DNA of 64,000 bases from an uncultured Paracoccaceae bacterium (GTDB lineage Bacteria; Pseudomonadota; Alphaproteobacteria; Rhodobacterales; Rhodobacteraceae), in contig CAJJAK010000004.1 in the NCBI GenBank assembly GCA_905182165.1, forward strand, positions 124,001 to 188,000, given 5' to 3'. The notes beneath the pieces were generated by a model, which worked only from the letters and a program-made list of their open reading frames with translations, had not been told where the DNA came from and searched no databases. This document shows positions 17,936-26,191 of this stretch, piece after piece. Made by a program: the position numbers and the translations under genes. The stretch's first letter is position 1, and each line of letters opens with the position of its first letter.

Positions 17936-18892
17936 TTAAAATCTGGAATGAGGTTCATCAAAATTTAAAATAGGGTTAATGGGAATAATCTGATTTGGAT
18001 TGATCGAAGTATGACTAAAGTAATAATGACGAGTTGCATGATTTAGATGAACGGTTTCGCTGATGCCTTTGGTTTGATACAAGTCCCTCGTGTAAGCCCA
18101 TAGGTTTTTATAATCTGTTAGTCTTTTTAGATTACATTTAAAATGTAAGTGATAAATTGAGTCAAACCTAACTAATGTTGGAAAAAGCCTCCAATCCGCT
18201 TCAGTGACTATATCACCCAGTAGGAAGCGTTGGTTAGACAAAATTCCTTCCAGCCATTCCATTGTGTCAAATAATTTTGTTACAGAGTCATCATAAGATT
18301 TTTGAGAAGTTGCAAATCCCGCTCTATAAACACCATTATTTATAGTTTCATAAATCCGATCATTAATTGGCTTTATGGCTTTATGTAATTCTTCTGGCCA
18401 ATAATTACTATTATTACCGGTAATTTCATTAAAAGATGAATTGAAAATCCGTATAATTTCTGAACTTTCATTCGAAACAATTTTATTGGATTTTTTATCT
18501 AAAAGAACTGGAACTGTTACACGGCAAGTTATGTTGTTTTCTGCCTGCGTGTATATTTCACTCAAGAACCTTTTTTTATAAATTCTATCTCCAGTAGTCT
18601 CTGAAAAATTTGTATTAAAAGCCCATCCGTCTTGGAGCATTTCAGGATGTACCACATCCACACTTACATGATTTTCTAAGCCTTTCAAAACTCTAAATAT
18701 GAGGGTTCTGTGAGCCCAAGGGCATGCATGAGAAACGTATAAGTGGTAACGCCCTGATTCTGGAATAAATTTTGAATCCCTATTATTGTCAATCCAATTT
18801 CTGAAAACGGCATTTTCACGTTTAAAGGTGCCATCTTTTTTCGTTAATTTTGTGTCATCTTTATTCCAGAAACCATTAATTAATTGACCCAT
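17936..18892 (-). CDS. glutathionyl-hydroquinone reductase (xi-class GST)
   Basis: A 318-residue xi-class glutathione transferase, related to E. coli YqjG and Sphingobium PcpF, which reduce S-glutathionyl-hydroquinones. The N-terminal thioredoxin-like domain carries YHLYVSHACPWAHRTLIFR with the catalytic Cys57 in the CPWA motif; the C-terminal helical domain shows INDRIYETINNGVYRAGFA and LLGDIVTEADWRLFPTLVRFD, both strongly conserved. Length is normal. It is separated by about 80 bases from the DUF1636 gene and is divergent from the cobalamin operon. It could protect against quinones from the aromatic pathways encoded further right; that link is speculative. Confidence 0.93.
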   Translation of the reverse strand: MGQLINGFWNKDDTKLTKKDGTFKRENAVFRNWIDNNRDSKFIPESGRYHLYVSHACPWAHRTLIFRVLKGLENHVSVDVVHPEMLQDGWAFNTNFSETTGDRIYKKRFLSEIYTQAENNITCRVTVPVLLDKKSNKIVSNESSEIIRIFNSSFNEITGNNSNYWPEELHKAIKPINDRIYETINNGVYRAGFATSQKSYDDSVTKLFDTMEWLEGILSNQRFLLGDIVTEADWRLFPTLVRFDSIYHLHFKCNLKRLTDYKNLWAYTRDLYQTKGISETVHLNHATRHYYFSHTSINPNQIIPINPILNFDEPHSRF

Positions 18893-19172
18893 TTTAACTG
18901 CCTTTGTTTCATTTATTAGATATTATCTACATTGCATATCGTTATTATAATGTCCAAATGCAATTTTAAGTCAAATTAATGGACAAGGTTCAATATTTTT
19001 ATTTCTTAATTGTGTAACTAGAGAACATTCATTATAAAAAAGTGTGGACGAGTCAGAAATGGCCGGAAAGGTGTGCTTTAGTAACGATTTACCCAAAGTG
19101 GGGATCAATTATTGCGTCGTCAAAAAATATTTTTGAGCACTTTTCTATATTGTTAAAGAGAAAGTGCAAAAT
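18893..19172. promoter_or_regulatory. divergent intergenic region before the cobalamin operon
   Basis: 280 bases separate two divergent genes and must hold both promoters. Most is very A+T-rich, but 19040-19115 is richer in G+C and could form structure (GTGTGGACGAG, GGCCGGAAAGGTGTGC, ACCCAAAGTGGGG). I looked here for a cobalamin riboswitch because a cobalamin operon follows, and could not find its conserved boxes. No other element is recognised. Confidence 0.35.
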
Positions 19173-19385
19173 ATGCGTATAGTTTTACTAATTTTATTTT
19201 TGTTAAGTTCGGCTGGTCAGGCTTATGCCCATATTGGGCATTTTGGTCAATTTGCTGATCATGGTCATATTGCAGCAGGAATAGCTATTGGATTGGCTGG
19301 AGCGATAGCCTTAATAAAAATTTTAAAGGATCGGAATAGTGAAGCTGAAGCTGAAGATTTAGAAGAAGAAACTCAGGAGGTATAA
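19173..19385 (+). CDS. small exported DUF6732-like membrane protein
   Basis: A protein of about 70 residues with a cleavable-looking signal (MRIVLLILFLLSSAGQAYA), a histidine-containing stretch HIGHFGQFADHGHIA, a single membrane helix (GIAIGLAGAIALI) and an acidic tail. This matches my memory of the DUF6732 family found near cobalamin/cobalt genes in Rhodobacterales. Histidines just outside the membrane and the position immediately before cbiX suggest a role in cobalt handling, but that is inference. I prefer the ATG at 19173; a GTG three codons upstream is possible. The end overlaps the strong AGGAGGT site of cbiX. Confidence 0.7.
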   Translation: MRIVLLILFLLSSAGQAYAHIGHFGQFADHGHIAAGIAIGLAGAIALIKILKDRNSEAEAEDLEEETQEV

Positions 19386-19389
19386 TAGT

Positions 19390-20475
19390 TTGAAAAAGGG
19401 CATTATGATATGTGGGCACGGAAGTAGATCAAAAAGTGCTGAAGAAGAGTTTGGATTATTAGCAAAAGGCTTAAAAAATAGGTTTCCCGAAACACCAGTT
19501 GAATATGGGTTCTTAGAGTATTCAGCTCCAAATATTCATATGGGGCTTGATGCATTAAGAAACAATGGAGTTGAGCATATTATTGCTGTTCCAGGAATGT
19601 TATTTGCCGCAACGCATGCAAAGAATGATATTCCATCAGTTCTTGTTACTTATCAAAAAAAGTATCCTAATTTAAAAATAAGTTATGGGAGAGAATTGGC
19701 TCTTCATTCTGAAATGATTGCAGCTTTTGAATCTAGAATTTTAGAAAGTTTGGGATTGAATCATACCCATGATGGAGATCTATATGATACAATGTTAGTT
19801 GTTGTTGGAAGGGGTACATCAGATACATACGCAAATGCTGAAGCAGCAAAGTTAACAAGAATAGTTACAGAAAACTTAGGTTTTGGTTGGTCAGAAACTG
19901 TGTATTCAGGTGTAACTTTTCCCTCAGTTGGTCAGGGTTTGGAAATTGCCGCAAAGTTAGGGTATCGGAAAATAGTAGTTGCCCCTTATTTTTTATTTTC
20001 AGGTAAACTGATAGATCGTATATATAATTATGTTGATCGAGTGAGCGCAACGCTGCCAGATGTGAAATTTTATAAAGCACATTATTTGGCGGATCAAGAT
20101 CATGTAATTAATACTTTTATTGAGAGAATTGCTGAAGCAGAAAGTGGTGAGCTGGAAGAAAACGTTGACTTGATGGCTTCGTTTAAAAAACGGCTTGATT
20201 TAGGTCAAGTTGATATTCACCATCATCATGCAGAATTTAAACCCATTGTAGATCCTGAAGATGAAGATACCCTAAGTACTCACGATCACGATCACGATCA
20301 CGATCATAGTCATAGTCATAGTCATAGTCATGGAGTTTACAAACATATATCCCACCCCAACGGGCCAAGGACAATGATTGATCAAGGAGTGTGTTGCTGT
20401 TTTATGAGTCAGTTCCCAGATCACGTTATTGAGGAAGAACGTTTATTAATCAAAACAAAAAGTGGGTCAGAATAG
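19390..20475 (+). CDS. cbiX: sirohydrochlorin cobaltochelatase CbiX, His-rich tail
   Basis: A 361-residue class II chelatase that inserts cobalt into sirohydrochlorin in the early-cobalt route. Two related CbiX domains follow one another: the first with MICGHGSRSKSAEEEF and VPGMLFAATHAKNDIP, the second with VVGRGTSDTYANAEAAKL and VVAPYFLFSGKLIDRIY. The C-terminus carries an H-D/H-S repeat and a GVCCCFM cysteine cluster, as in long-form CbiX proteins, where these elements bind metal or an Fe-S centre. The start is TTG, fixed by a near-perfect AGGAGGT eight bases upstream. It is the second gene of the cobalamin operon. Confidence 0.93.
   Translation: MKKGIMICGHGSRSKSAEEEFGLLAKGLKNRFPETPVEYGFLEYSAPNIHMGLDALRNNGVEHIIAVPGMLFAATHAKNDIPSVLVTYQKKYPNLKISYGRELALHSEMIAAFESRILESLGLNHTHDGDLYDTMLVVVGRGTSDTYANAEAAKLTRIVTENLGFGWSETVYSGVTFPSVGQGLEIAAKLGYRKIVVAPYFLFSGKLIDRIYNYVDRVSATLPDVKFYKAHYLADQDHVINTFIERIAEAESGELEENVDLMASFKKRLDLGQVDIHHHHAEFKPIVDPEDEDTLSTHDHDHDHDHSHSHSHSHGVYKHISHPNGPRTMIDQGVCCCFMSQFPDHVIEEERLLIKTKSGSE
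20281..20331 (+). repeat. hexanucleotide tandem repeats encoding a metal-binding His tail
   Basis: Four copies of CACGAT are followed directly by four copies of CATAGT, in frame within cbiX, encoding alternating His-Asp and then His-Ser dipeptides. Such a run can expand or contract by slippage in steps of two residues without breaking the frame, so the length of the cobalt-binding tail could vary between strains. Confidence 0.9.
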
Positions 20476-20496
20476 TGATTATTTTTAGAAACTACT

Positions 20497-21318
20497 ATGA
20501 GTATTTTTAATAATTATTTAGCTGTTGATTGGTCGGCAAACAGTAAGCCCAAGATAGGCGCAGATAGCGTTTGGTTAGCTTGGCTTTCTAAAACAGGTGA
20601 GCTTTCATTGTTCAACCCTAGAACTCGGTTTGATGCTTTGAATATTATCAAAAGATTGTTAAAAGATTCAGATGGAAGAGTTTTAGCAGGATTTGATTTT
20701 CCTTTTGGTTATCCAAAAGTCTTTTTTGATGGTCTTGGATTGCTTAAATGGTCTGATCTTTGGGCTGAGCTATTTGAAAGAATAATAGATAGTACAAATA
20801 ACAATAATAATAGATTTGAAGTTGCGGATTATTTCAATTCATTATTTCCTGAAAGTGGTCCGTTCTGGGGCCATCCAATGCCAAATGATGGGAGGTATAT
20901 TAATATCCCATTTAAAAAACCATTTGGATATGGATGTTTTTTACCTAATGAAAAAAGGTCGATTGAAGGTTTAATAAAATCAACAAAAACGGTTTGGCAA
21001 TTGAATGGAGCTGGATCTGTAGGTGGCCAAGCGCTTCTAGGAATTCCTATTGTGGAAAGTTTGAGAAAATATGTGCCAACGTCTATTTGGCCATTTGAAT
21101 CATGCATTTCCAAAGTAGTATGTGCGGAAATATACCCTTCAATGTATAAGATAGAAAATACTGAAAGAATTAAAGATGCTAATCAAGTGAAAACAGTTGT
21201 GAAAAGATTACATGCTTTAGATGTCAAAGGAGAGCTGGGACAAATTATGAGTATTCCGAGTAAGTTAAAAGGATCAGAATGCACTCATGAAGGTTGGATT
21301 TTGGGAGCAGTAAATTAG
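20497..21318 (+). CDS. uncharacterised cobalamin-cluster protein, DUF429/RNase H-like
   Basis: A 273-residue protein starting with a VDWS motif (NNYLAVDWSANSKPK), a VLAGFDFPFGYP block near residue 65, and a GAGSVGGQALLGIPIV segment near residue 170. The DWS and FDFPFG elements recall DUF429-type predicted nucleases with an RNase H-like fold. Homologues in Rhodobacterales cobalamin clusters are sometimes labelled as molybdopterin-guanine dinucleotide synthesis proteins, which I do not think is supported. No enzyme of cobalamin synthesis is expected to look like this. It lies 21 bases after cbiX and its stop abuts the cobH start, so it belongs to the operon. Function unknown. Confidence 0.75.
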   Translation: MSIFNNYLAVDWSANSKPKIGADSVWLAWLSKTGELSLFNPRTRFDALNIIKRLLKDSDGRVLAGFDFPFGYPKVFFDGLGLLKWSDLWAELFERIIDSTNNNNNRFEVADYFNSLFPESGPFWGHPMPNDGRYINIPFKKPFGYGCFLPNEKRSIEGLIKSTKTVWQLNGAGSVGGQALLGIPIVESLRKYVPTSIWPFESCISKVVCAEIYPSMYKIENTERIKDANQVKTVVKRLHALDVKGELGQIMSIPSKLKGSECTHEGWILGAVN

Positions 21319-21987
21319 ATGGTAGTTAGTTATCCAAAATTCAAAAAAAGCTTAAATTATGAGCGTGATCCTAGTGAAATATATTCTAATAGTTTTTCAA
21401 CTGTTAGGCGAGAAGCAAAAATTGAGAGATTTGATTTATCCATACAACCTTTAGTTACTAGAATAATACATGCTTGTGGTATGATCGAAGTGGGTAATAG
21501 ATTATCATTTTCTGAAAGTATAGGCCGCAAGGGTCGTGAGGTTCTAGCTAATGGATCTAATATTATCTGTGATTGTCAAATGGTAGCCTCTGGCATTATT
21601 CGGCGTAATTTGCCTGCACAAAATGATATATTGGTTACTATTAATGATCCAACTGTGCCAGAAAGAGCAAAATTAATAAAAAATACTATATATGGAAAAA
21701 AAATAGAGTTATGGGAGCCGTTTATAAAAGATTCAGTGGTGGCAATCGGAAATGCGCCAACCGCATTATTCCATTTATTAGAGTTGATTGATTCGGGCTT
21801 CCCTAGACCAGCTTGTATTATTGGCTTTCCAGTTGGTTTTGTTGGTGCTGCTGAAAGCAAAGCTGAATTAGCCAATAACTCAAGAGGTTGTGATTATATA
21901 ACTTTACGTGGTCGAAGAGGTGGCTCTGCAATGGCAGCAGCGGCCGTCAATGCTCTGGCTGCGGGCTTGCCGGAGGAAAATGGTTGA
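21319..21987 (+). CDS. cobH: precorrin-8X methylmutase CobH/CbiC
   Basis: CobH moves the C11 methyl to C12, turning precorrin-8X (or its cobalt form) into hydrogenobyrinic or cobyrinic acid. The 222-residue protein shows the family core: VTRIIHACGMIEV with the catalytic histidine near residue 51, NIICDCQMVASGI, AIGNAPTALFHLLELI and GFPVGFVGAAESKAEL, then RGRRGGSAMAAAAVNAL. Length is standard. The start codon follows the upstream stop directly, and the end overlaps cobL by 4 bases (ATGG/TGA region), so expression is coupled. Confidence 0.95.
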   Translation: MVVSYPKFKKSLNYERDPSEIYSNSFSTVRREAKIERFDLSIQPLVTRIIHACGMIEVGNRLSFSESIGRKGREVLANGSNIICDCQMVASGIIRRNLPAQNDILVTINDPTVPERAKLIKNTIYGKKIELWEPFIKDSVVAIGNAPTALFHLLELIDSGFPRPACIIGFPVGFVGAAESKAELANNSRGCDYITLRGRRGGSAMAAAAVNALAAGLPEENG

Positions 21988-23186
21988 AAAAAGTTTGGCT
22001 TAATATTGTTGGCATTGGTGAAGATGGCTTAGATGGATTAAGAAGTTCAACTAAATTGATTCTTGAGTCAGCTGAGATTTTAATTGGTGGGGAAAGACAT
22101 CACAAGTTAACATCAGAGTTAAATGTGGAGAGAATTTATTGGCCTAAGCCTTTTGATTTAATGTACGAAAAGATTAAAAGTTATAGGGGTAAGAATGTTG
22201 TGATTTTGGTCACGGGTGATCCTCTTTGGTTTTCTGTAGGGGTTAAGATTGGATCTTTATTTGATAGTACTGAATTAACATATCATCCTCATATTAGTGC
22301 TTTCCAAAATGCTGCGGTAAGAATGAACTGGCCATTAGAAGATGTAGAAACAATAACTGTTCATGGAAGGCCTTTGGAAAGAATAATTCCATTTTTCCAA
22401 CCAAATCAAAAATTATTAGTGCTTACTTCTGGCTCAGAAACTCCAAAACAAATAGCTGAATTACTGACTTCAAAAAGCTTTGGTAACAGCAAGCTGACAG
22501 TTTTTTCCTCAATGGGAGGAGAAGATGAACGGTTGTTTTCTGGAAAAGCTAAGAACTGGAACGAAAGTGTACCATCGTTTAACACATTGGCGATTGAATG
22601 TGTGTCTTCAATAAAGGTCTCGTTTCAAACGAGATTACCGGGTTTGCCAGATCATATTTTCCAAAGTGATGGTATGATGACCAAGCAAGAAGTCAGGGCT
22701 ATTACTGTAGCTAAACTTAAGCCTGTTCGTAATGCATTGTTGTGGGATGTTGGATGTGGCTGTGGAACGGTTGCGATTGAATGGATGAGAGCTGCTCCAA
22801 ACTCAAGAGCTATAGGGATTGATTCTCGACTTGATCGATGTGAGTTGACGTCAATTAATGCACTGAATTTGGGAGTTCCAGATTTAAGAGTTATTCAAGG
22901 CAATGTACCTAGCGCATTACATGAATTAGACCCACCTGACGCGATTTTTATTGGTGGAGGTTTTACGAAAGAAACTTTTGAATTGTGTTGGGCTGAGCTG
23001 AAATCAATGGGTAGGCTTGTTGTAAATGCTGTTACATTAGAAAGTGAGGCTCTTTTGTTGAATTTATATAAGAATTACGGAGGTGAACTCACAAAAATAT
23101 CTATAAACAGGGTTGAAAGCATTGGTAATTCGGCAGTTTGGAAACCCTTTAAGCCAATAACACAGTGGAGTTTAGAAAAAAAATGA
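21984..23186 (+). CDS. cobL: precorrin-6Y C5,15-methyltransferase (decarboxylating) CobL
   Basis: A 400-residue fusion of CbiE and CbiT that methylates C5 and C15 and removes the acetate carboxyl at C12. The N-terminal half is a tetrapyrrole methylase (NIVGIGEDGLDGLR, VVILVTGDPLWFSVG); the C-terminal half is a Rossmann methyltransferase with the SAM motif DVGCGCGTVAIEW near residue 255 and AIFIGGGF further on. The fused form is typical of CobL rather than the separate CbiE and CbiT. The end overlaps the cobI start as ATGA. Complete. Confidence 0.95.
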   Translation: MKKVWLNIVGIGEDGLDGLRSSTKLILESAEILIGGERHHKLTSELNVERIYWPKPFDLMYEKIKSYRGKNVVILVTGDPLWFSVGVKIGSLFDSTELTYHPHISAFQNAAVRMNWPLEDVETITVHGRPLERIIPFFQPNQKLLVLTSGSETPKQIAELLTSKSFGNSKLTVFSSMGGEDERLFSGKAKNWNESVPSFNTLAIECVSSIKVSFQTRLPGLPDHIFQSDGMMTKQEVRAITVAKLKPVRNALLWDVGCGCGTVAIEWMRAAPNSRAIGIDSRLDRCELTSINALNLGVPDLRVIQGNVPSALHELDPPDAIFIGGGFTKETFELCWAELKSMGRLVVNAVTLESEALLLNLYKNYGGELTKISINRVESIGNSAVWKPFKPITQWSLEKK

Positions 23187-23884
23187 GTGGGATTTTGTAT
23201 GGTGTTGGGGTTGGTCCAGGTGATCCCGAATTAATAACTTTAAAATCATTACGATTGATTAAGAGTGCGGAAATTATCGCTTATCCAAAGTTAGAGGGAA
23301 GTGAAAGTTTTGCTAGAACTATTATAGAAGGTTTTATTGAATTTCCAAAAAAAGAAATTGTTATGGAAATACCAATGTCAGAACAAAGGCTGCCAGCCCA
23401 AAAAGCATATGATATTGCTGCAGAAACAATATCAAGCTATCTTGAAATAGGTAAGGATGTTGTTGTGTTGTGTGAAGGTGATCCTTTTTTTTATGGATCA
23501 TTTATGTATTTGCACTCGAGACTTTCTGGAAAATATAAAACTGAAATAATACCTGGAGTTTCAAGTTTAACTACATGTGCGGCAGTAGCTAACAGGCCCT
23601 TGGCAGCCCGAAATGAAGTTTTGACTATCCTACCTGGCCCATTAAGTGAAGAAGAGCTTAGCAGGAGATTATCTGATGTTAATTCAGCGGCTATAATGAA
23701 AGTTGGGCGCCATTTGCAAAAAATAAAACGGGTAATAGGTAATTTAGGATTAACAAAATTTTCTTACTATGTAGAACGAGCATCGTTAAAAGAACAGAAG
23801 GTCTTAAAATTGGCTGATGCTCCAGAGGTAGCACCTTATTTTTCCATGATACTGGTTGCAAAAGGAGAAGACCCTTGGTTGTAA
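23183..23884 (+). CDS. cobI: precorrin-2 C20-methyltransferase CobI
   Basis: CobI methylates C20 of precorrin-2 (or cobalt-factor II). The 233-residue protein begins MSGILYGVGVGPGDPELITL, the tetrapyrrole-methylase signature in its CobI form, and contains VVVLCEGDPFFYGSFMYLH and IIPGVSSLTTCAAVANRPL. The ATG at 23183 overlaps the cobL stop as ATGA and gives the typical N-terminus, so it is preferred to upstream in-frame codons. It is embedded in the operon between cobL and cbiG. Confidence 0.95.
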   Translation: MSGILYGVGVGPGDPELITLKSLRLIKSAEIIAYPKLEGSESFARTIIEGFIEFPKKEIVMEIPMSEQRLPAQKAYDIAAETISSYLEIGKDVVVLCEGDPFFYGSFMYLHSRLSGKYKTEIIPGVSSLTTCAAVANRPLAARNEVLTILPGPLSEEELSRRLSDVNSAAIMKVGRHLQKIKRVIGNLGLTKFSYYVERASLKEQKVLKLADAPEVAPYFSMILVAKGEDPWL

Positions 23885-24861
23885 AAGTTGTTGTGCTTGC
23901 TCTATCAAAGTCTGGTGAAAATGTAGCTAGATCTATAGCAGAGAAATTTGATGTACCACTTCATGGGCGTATAGATCGAGTTGAAAATGCTGACGTATAC
24001 TTTGGTAATTCCCTGGAACATATTCGTGATTTATTTTTAGCGGGCTACTCAATTGTTGGAGTTTGTGCCAGTGGCATTTTAATTAGAGCGGTCGCCCCAT
24101 TTATTTCTGATAAAAAAGCTGACCCACCTCTGGTTTCTGTGGCTGAAGATGGTTCAGTCGTTGTACCACTACTTGGTGGGCATTATGGTGCCAATCGGTT
24201 GGCAAAAGATATTGGAAATATTGTAAATGGAATAGCTGCTGTAACCACAGCTGGTGATATAGCACTTGGAGTTGCCTTAGATGAGCCACCGATTGGTTAT
24301 TTTTTGCAAAATAGATCTGATGCCAAAGATGTAATGATGAAACTCTTGTCAGGAGAGAAAAGAAAAATTATTGGAACTAATATATTTGATTTAAAAAGTA
24401 ATGACGATGGTGATGTCCTAATAGAAGTAACGTCAAAGCCCACCTTGGGATCAAAGTCACATCTAGTATATAATCCAAAAAATTGTGTTATTGGGTTGGG
24501 CTGTGCAAGGAATACTGATCCGGAAGAATTATGGAATCTTGTAGAAAACACATTGATTGAAGAAAATTTAGCAAAAGGGTGTATCGCTGCGGTAGCTTCA
24601 ATTGATTTGAAAGCAGACGAAATAGCAATCAACGAGGTTGCAAAGAAACTAAAAGTTCCATTTCTCTTGTTTACAGCTGATCAATTGGAAGAAGAATTCG
24701 ATCGACTGGAACATCCATCAAAGTTGGTTTTTGATGAGGTTGGTTGCCACGGTGTGTCAGAAGGAGCTGCACTGGCATGTTCTGGGCAAAAAGGAAGCTT
24801 AATGGTTCCAAAAAAGAAAACACAAAAACAAGTTGACAGATATGTAAATGAGTATGGCTAG
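23875..24861 (+). CDS. cbiG: cobalamin biosynthesis protein CbiG (cobalt-precorrin-5A hydrolase type)
   Basis: A 328-residue protein with both parts of CbiG: the N-terminal and central region with VGVCASGILIRAVAP, PPLVSVAEDGSVVVPLLGGH and ALGVALDEPP, and the C-terminal CobE-like domain (NCVIGLGCARNTDPEELW, DEVGCHGVSEGAALAC). CbiG opens the delta-lactone ring and releases acetaldehyde in the anaerobic, early-cobalt route. Together with CbiX this suggests early cobalt insertion, although the other methylases here carry Cob-type features. The start is a TTG overlapping cobI by 10 bases; the true initiator could lie a few codons later. Confidence 0.9.
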   Translation: MVVKVVVLALSKSGENVARSIAEKFDVPLHGRIDRVENADVYFGNSLEHIRDLFLAGYSIVGVCASGILIRAVAPFISDKKADPPLVSVAEDGSVVVPLLGGHYGANRLAKDIGNIVNGIAAVTTAGDIALGVALDEPPIGYFLQNRSDAKDVMMKLLSGEKRKIIGTNIFDLKSNDDGDVLIEVTSKPTLGSKSHLVYNPKNCVIGLGCARNTDPEELWNLVENTLIEENLAKGCIAAVASIDLKADEIAINEVAKKLKVPFLLFTADQLEEEFDRLEHPSKLVFDEVGCHGVSEGAALACSGQKGSLMVPKKKTQKQVDRYVNEYG

Positions 24862-24866
24862 ATCAC

Positions 24867-25673
24867 TTGTTTGGCAGTCCACGGGGAAGATTGGCAATCG
24901 TTGGTATTGGGCCTGGGCAATCAAGCTGGCGCACCCCAGAAGCAACTCGATTAATAGCAGATTCTGAAGAATTGGTTGGCTATAGCTTATATTTAGATTT
25001 GTTGGGCCCACTGACTTTTGGGAAAGATAGGTCTGATTTTCCACTTGGGGGAGAAGAGGAACGCTGTCGATATGCATTAGAACAGGCGGGAAAGGGTAAG
25101 AGGGTTTCTTTAATCTGCTCTGGAGATGCCGGAATATATGCAATGGGCGCTCTGGTGTTCGAATTGCTTGATAGATCGAAAGAGAATTTGGGAGTTTCAG
25201 ATGCTGCTCGCCGAGTAGAAGTGGTTTGTACCCCTGGTGTTTCTGCATTGCAGGGTGCCGCGGCAAGGGCTGGCGCTCCTTTAGGGCATGATTTTTGCGC
25301 TATTTCTTTGTCCGACCTTCTTACTCCAAGAGAAGATATTATAAAACGAATTGAGGCTGCCGCTTATGGGGATTTTGTTATCGCATTTTATAACCCTGTT
25401 TCTTTAAATAGACGAACCTTATTGAAGGGGGCAAAAGAAACCCTACTTAAGCACAGACCGGGTGTTACGCCTGTTTTATTAGCAAAAAATTTGGGACGCA
25501 CAAATGAAACCCTTTTGTATCGTAAATTAGAGGATTTGCGAGTCGATGAGGTGGATATGTTGACTGTGGTAATTGTTGGATCATCGAATTCAAAAATTGT
25601 TGAACTTGGTGGTGGACCTAGGATGTATACTCCACGTGGTTATGCTCGAAAAATAGATGGTGATTTGGCTTGA
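24867..25673 (+). CDS. cobJ: precorrin-3B C17-methyltransferase CobJ
   Basis: CobJ (CbiH) methylates C17 and contracts the ring. The 268-residue protein has the methylase N-terminus RLAIVGIGPGQSSWRTPEA, LVGYSLYLDLLG, then ICSGDAGIYAMGALV and VVCTPGVSALQGAAARAGAPLGHDF, and AFYNPVSLNRR, all diagnostic of the CobJ/CbiH group. Only a TTG at 24867 is available in frame; an ATG 13 bases upstream is out of frame. The stop overlaps the next gene (TGATG). Complete. Confidence 0.94.
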   Translation: MFGSPRGRLAIVGIGPGQSSWRTPEATRLIADSEELVGYSLYLDLLGPLTFGKDRSDFPLGGEEERCRYALEQAGKGKRVSLICSGDAGIYAMGALVFELLDRSKENLGVSDAARRVEVVCTPGVSALQGAAARAGAPLGHDFCAISLSDLLTPREDIIKRIEAAAYGDFVIAFYNPVSLNRRTLLKGAKETLLKHRPGVTPVLLAKNLGRTNETLLYRKLEDLRVDEVDMLTVVIVGSSNSKIVELGGGPRMYTPRGYARKIDGDLA

Positions 25674-26191
25674 TGGAAAAGGTGTCCCATCAACTTCTAA
25701 GTCAAGGAGCTTCAGGTGATCTTAGTCAAAACCTGATGTCATATAAAGAGTTAGTTGTTTTTGCTAATGCCCGTAATGAGCGTAGAATGCAAAATAGTAA
25801 AATTGGAAGAATGATATCAAATTATGAGAAATTTGAATTAGATTTAAATGAGGCAAGGGTAAGATGGCTTGTTGGTGACAACGTAAATGTATCCTTAGAT
25901 TGCCAAATTGTTGGTACTAGAACTAGGGACGGACAGTTTCTATGGGCATGGGGTCATCCTTCAGTACCGGAAAAGTCTCGAATTGCAGCGGAAAAAGTTC
26001 AGATATTTGCAAATAAGCAGAAATTAATTGATTTAATGGAGCGTAAGGCGATCATTTCACAAAGTGTTGCGAAGGATTTTTCAAATATAACTGCATTTTT
26101 AAACGAGGCAGATGGTACTTGGGTGGGAAATTATGGCGATGGTGAAGTGTATTTGGTTTATTATGAAAATTCAAAAGTGGATAAAGAATGA
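25673..26191 (+). CDS. uncharacterised DUF6882-like protein within the cobalamin operon
   Basis: A 172-residue soluble protein without signal or membrane segment. The only recognisable element is QFLWAWGHPSVPEKSRIAA around residues 90-108, which resembles the LWAWxNPSVP motif of DUF6882. The N-terminal half is helical and charged. It starts at an ATG overlapping the cobJ stop and ends overlapping the cobM start (ATGA), so it is translated as an integral part of the operon. No step of cobalamin synthesis obviously lacks an enzyme of this type; a structural or regulatory role is possible. I do not assign a function. Confidence 0.7.
   Translation: MEKVSHQLLSQGASGDLSQNLMSYKELVVFANARNERRMQNSKIGRMISNYEKFELDLNEARVRWLVGDNVNVSLDCQIVGTRTRDGQFLWAWGHPSVPEKSRIAAEKVQIFANKQKLIDLMERKAIISQSVAKDFSNITAFLNEADGTWVGNYGDGEVYLVYYENSKVDKE

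Noticed and set aside
18893..19172. Possible cobalamin riboswitch before the cobalamin operon
   Set aside because: The G+C-richer patch can fold, but the B12-box and the other near-invariant pieces of the element could not be found.
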